Source: Alkalibacillus silvisoli
GTDB lineage: Bacteria; Bacillota; Bacilli; Bacillales; Alkalibacillaceae
DNA: 64,000 bases
Assembly (NCBI RefSeq): GCF_039521975.1
Contig: NZ_BAAACZ010000011.1
Coordinates: 186,001 to 250,000, forward strand
Direction: 5' to 3'
The number at the start of each line of letters is the position of its first letter. Position 1 is the first letter of the stretch. This document shows positions 61,909-64,000 of this stretch, in pieces. The notes under the pieces were generated by a model, which was not told the DNA's origin, made no database searches, and saw only the letters and a program-made list of their open reading frames with translations. The position numbers were made by a program, and so were the translations under genes.

Positions 61909-63051
61909 ATGAACTTCACACTAAATGAAGAACAAGAAATGACAAGAAAAATGGTTCGCGATTTTGCTGAGGCAAAAATCCAACCACGTGCTGTTGACAT
62001 CGATGTAAAGGCAGAATTTCCAGAAGATATTTTTAAAGAAATGGGTGAGTTAGGTCTTTTAGGTATTCCTTATCCAGAAGAGTATGGTGGTTCTGGTGGT
62101 GACACTGTGACATATGCACTTGCCGTTGAAGAGATAGGGCGTGTATGTGGAAGTACGGGGTTAAGCTATGCCGCTTCAGTATCACTCGGTTCATCACCCA
62201 TTTACCAATTTGGAACTGAAGAACAAAAAAAGAAGTATTTAGTCCCGCTGGCTCAAGGTAAGGCTCTCGGGTCATTTGGTTTAACTGAACCAAACGCTGG
62301 TTCAGATGCAGGAGGAACTAAAACGACAGCTAAATCAGATGGTGATGACTTTATTATTAACGGTGAAAAATGTTTTATTACGAATGCCTCTTATGCTAAA
62401 CAAATCATTGTAACCGCTATCACGGGTAAAGACGACCGCGGTAAAAATATCATTTCAGCTATCGTAGTTCCAACAGATACAAACGGCGTCACAATTACGG
62501 ATAACTATGACAAGATGGGGGTTCGTGGTTCTAATACAGCAGAAATCGTATTAGAAGATGTAAGAGTACCCAAAGAGAACCTTATTGGAGACCCTAATGC
62601 AGGATTTAAGCAATTTTTACAAACACTTGATGGTGGGAGAATTTCAATTGGTGCATTAGGAGTTGGAATTGCTCAGGCATCTCTAGACCGAGCATTAGCA
62701 TATGCTAAAGAACGCAAGCAATTTGGTCAATCGATTTCTAATTTCCAAGCGATCCAATTTAAATTAGCGGATATGGCTATGGAAGTTGAATTAGCACGTA
62801 ATATCGTGTTAAAAGCTGCTTGGTTAAAAGACCAAGGTAAAGTCTTCTCAAAAGAAGCTGCGATGGCGAAGTTATTTGCTACAGAAGCTGCTTTCCGCTC
62901 AGCTAACCAAGCGATCCAAATTCTTGGAGGCTATGGTTATATGCGTGAGTATGAAGTAGAGCGTTATTTACGTGATGCTAAATTACTTGAAATAGGAGAG
63001 GGTACTTCTGAGATTCAAAGGTTAGTTATTGCTAGACAATTAGGTTGTTAA
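61909..63051 (+). CDS. Acyl-CoA dehydrogenase
   Basis: 380 residues, short-chain-type ACAD. FAD-binding FGLTEPNAGSDAGG and CFITNASYA; catalytic Glu in LLEIGEGTSEIQRLVI near 365; RKQFGQSISNFQAIQF. Oxidises acyl-CoA to 2-enoyl-CoA and passes electrons to ETF. Chain length cannot be told from sequence; butyryl/short-chain type is most similar by eye. SD AAAGGGGG before ATG 61909. Confidence 0.94.
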   Translation: MNFTLNEEQEMTRKMVRDFAEAKIQPRAVDIDVKAEFPEDIFKEMGELGLLGIPYPEEYGGSGGDTVTYALAVEEIGRVCGSTGLSYAASVSLGSSPIYQFGTEEQKKKYLVPLAQGKALGSFGLTEPNAGSDAGGTKTTAKSDGDDFIINGEKCFITNASYAKQIIVTAITGKDDRGKNIISAIVVPTDTNGVTITDNYDKMGVRGSNTAEIVLEDVRVPKENLIGDPNAGFKQFLQTLDGGRISIGALGVGIAQASLDRALAYAKERKQFGQSISNFQAIQFKLADMAMEVELARNIVLKAAWLKDQGKVFSKEAAMAKLFATEAAFRSANQAIQILGGYGYMREYEVERYLRDAKLLEIGEGTSEIQRLVIARQLGC

Positions 63052-63073
63052 TTTTTATAAGGGGGACGTTTGA

Positions 63074-64000
63074 ATGCCATTAATGAATTTAACTGTCGGT
63101 CAGTTGTTAGATGAAAAGGCAAAGAAACACCCAGAGCATGAAGCAGCTGTGTATCCTGAAAAGGGGATTCGTTGGACTTATGAACAGTTTAACGAAAAAG
63201 TAAACGATGCAGCCAAAGGTTTAATGGCTTTAGGTATTGAAAAAGGTGAACATGTCGCTATTTGGTCAGATAACAAACCAGAATGGCTAACATCTCAATT
63301 TGCATCAGGTAAAATGGGAGCGGTATTAGTGACTGTTAATACGAGCTATCAAGCTTCAGAACTCGAATATCTATTAAAACAATCAGATGCAACAACTTTA
63401 ATACTAGCAGAATCATTCAAAGGAACTTCTTATATTGAAATTTTAAAAGAGTTATGCCCTGAATTAGAAAACTCCAACAAAGGAGAGCTTAATTCAACAA
63501 GGTTACCAAAGCTTAAAAATGTAATTGTACTTAGTGATGAAGAGTATAATGGGTGTTATACATGGAATGAGATGATCGAATTAGGTTCACAGATGATTCC
63601 TGACTCGAGTTTTCAAGAAAGGTATGATTCTTTACAGTGCGACGAAGTGATTAATATGCAATATACTTCTGGTACAACTGGTTTTCCTAAAGGCGTCATG
63701 TTAACTCATTACAATATAGTCAACAACGGAAAGCAAATAGCTGAATGCATGAACTTCACAAAAGATGACCGACTATGTATACCGGTACCTTTTTTCCATT
63801 GTTTCGGCTGTGTTCTAGGTGTATTAGCTGCTGTATCAAAAGGCGCCACTATGGTTATTTTAGAGCAATTTGATCCAGAAAAAGTATTAAAAGCAGTATC
63901 TAGGGAGAAGTGTACAGCACTACACGGCGTACCAACTATGTTTATTGCTGAACTGAACCATCCTAACTTTGAGCAATATGATTTATCACATTTAAGAACT
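63074..64000 (+). CDS. Acyl-CoA synthetase (AMP-binding), 3' truncated by window edge
   Basis: First 309 residues. Begins MPLMNLTVGQLLDEKAKKHP; the AMP-binding P-loop-like motif YTSGTTGFPKGVMLTH is near residue 193, and PFFHCFGCVLG follows, as in medium/long-chain fatty acyl-CoA ligases. SD AAGGGGG before ATG 63074. Activates fatty acids for the dehydrogenase encoded just upstream; both likely under the TetR-type regulator. Open to the right edge without a stop. Confidence 0.92.
   Translation, partial: MPLMNLTVGQLLDEKAKKHPEHEAAVYPEKGIRWTYEQFNEKVNDAAKGLMALGIEKGEHVAIWSDNKPEWLTSQFASGKMGAVLVTVNTSYQASELEYLLKQSDATTLILAESFKGTSYIEILKELCPELENSNKGELNSTRLPKLKNVIVLSDEEYNGCYTWNEMIELGSQMIPDSSFQERYDSLQCDEVINMQYTSGTTGFPKGVMLTHYNIVNNGKQIAECMNFTKDDRLCIPVPFFHCFGCVLGVLAAVSKGATMVILEQFDPEKVLKAVSREKCTALHGVPTMFIAELNHPNFEQYDLSHLRT

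Noticed and set aside
1..64000. rRNA operon, CRISPR array or further tRNA genes
   Set aside because: None seen; tRNA-Sec is the only tRNA I could identify in the window.

Overview
The window comes from a low-GC, endospore-forming Bacillaceae chromosome. Spore genes (spoVS, cotE, sirA, tlp), strong purine-rich Shine-Dalgarno (SD) sites, LexA boxes of Bacillus type and a gene order that largely follows the Bacillus subtilis ymf-ymc-yne-par segment all say so. Many proteins are acidic, most visibly the RodZ linker, which fits a salt-tolerant or halophilic genus; I cannot name it from sequence alone.

Layout. 1-8.5 kb: M16 peptidase pair ymfF/ymfH, ymfI, ymfJ, ymfK, rodZ, pgsA, cinA and LexA-controlled recA. 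8.5-16 kb: rny, ymdB, spoVS, an M19 dipeptidase, miaB, ricA (ymcA), cotE. 16-26.4 kb: mutS-mutL-miaA-hfq, hflX, ynbB, a structured intergenic repeat, then the GlnR-controlled glnR-glnA operon. 26.4-29.8 kb: a decayed prophage-like island between glnA and the lexA region, with an integrase N-terminal stub, a BRCT gene and an antirepressor both broken by frameshifts, an intact exonuclease and an intact cell-wall amidase. 29.9-33 kb: an SOS cassette (WYL-like, YolD-like, Y-family polymerase), lexA and ynzC; the expected yneA and yneB are absent. 33-38.3 kb: tkt, sirA, yneF, ccdA, an orphan MrpB-like gene, ccdC, yneK.

38.3-44.7 kb is the most notable part: a complete selenocysteine (Sec) island between yneK and acnA. 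It holds tRNA-Sec (anticodon UCA), a cytoplasmic PAS histidine kinase, selB, selD, a tiny SelW/Rdx-family selenoprotein gene and selA. Both selD and the SelW-like gene carry an in-frame UGA where Sec is expected (AGUGCK in SelD, CxxU in the SelW-like protein), so ordinary gene calling truncates the first and misses the second. Together the genes make Sec-tRNA (SelD makes selenophosphate, SelA converts Ser-tRNA, SelB delivers it) and supply two proteins that use it. SerS and other targets lie outside the window.

44.8-64 kb: acnA, a large-subunit catalase, a membrane protein with a TlpA-like thioredoxin, a FbpB-like micro-ORF, tlp, yneP, yneQ, yidD, folE2, a CapA-like phosphoesterase, plsY, yneT, parE-parC, and at the right end a TetR-acyl-CoA dehydrogenase-acyl-CoA synthetase fatty-acid cluster that runs off the window.
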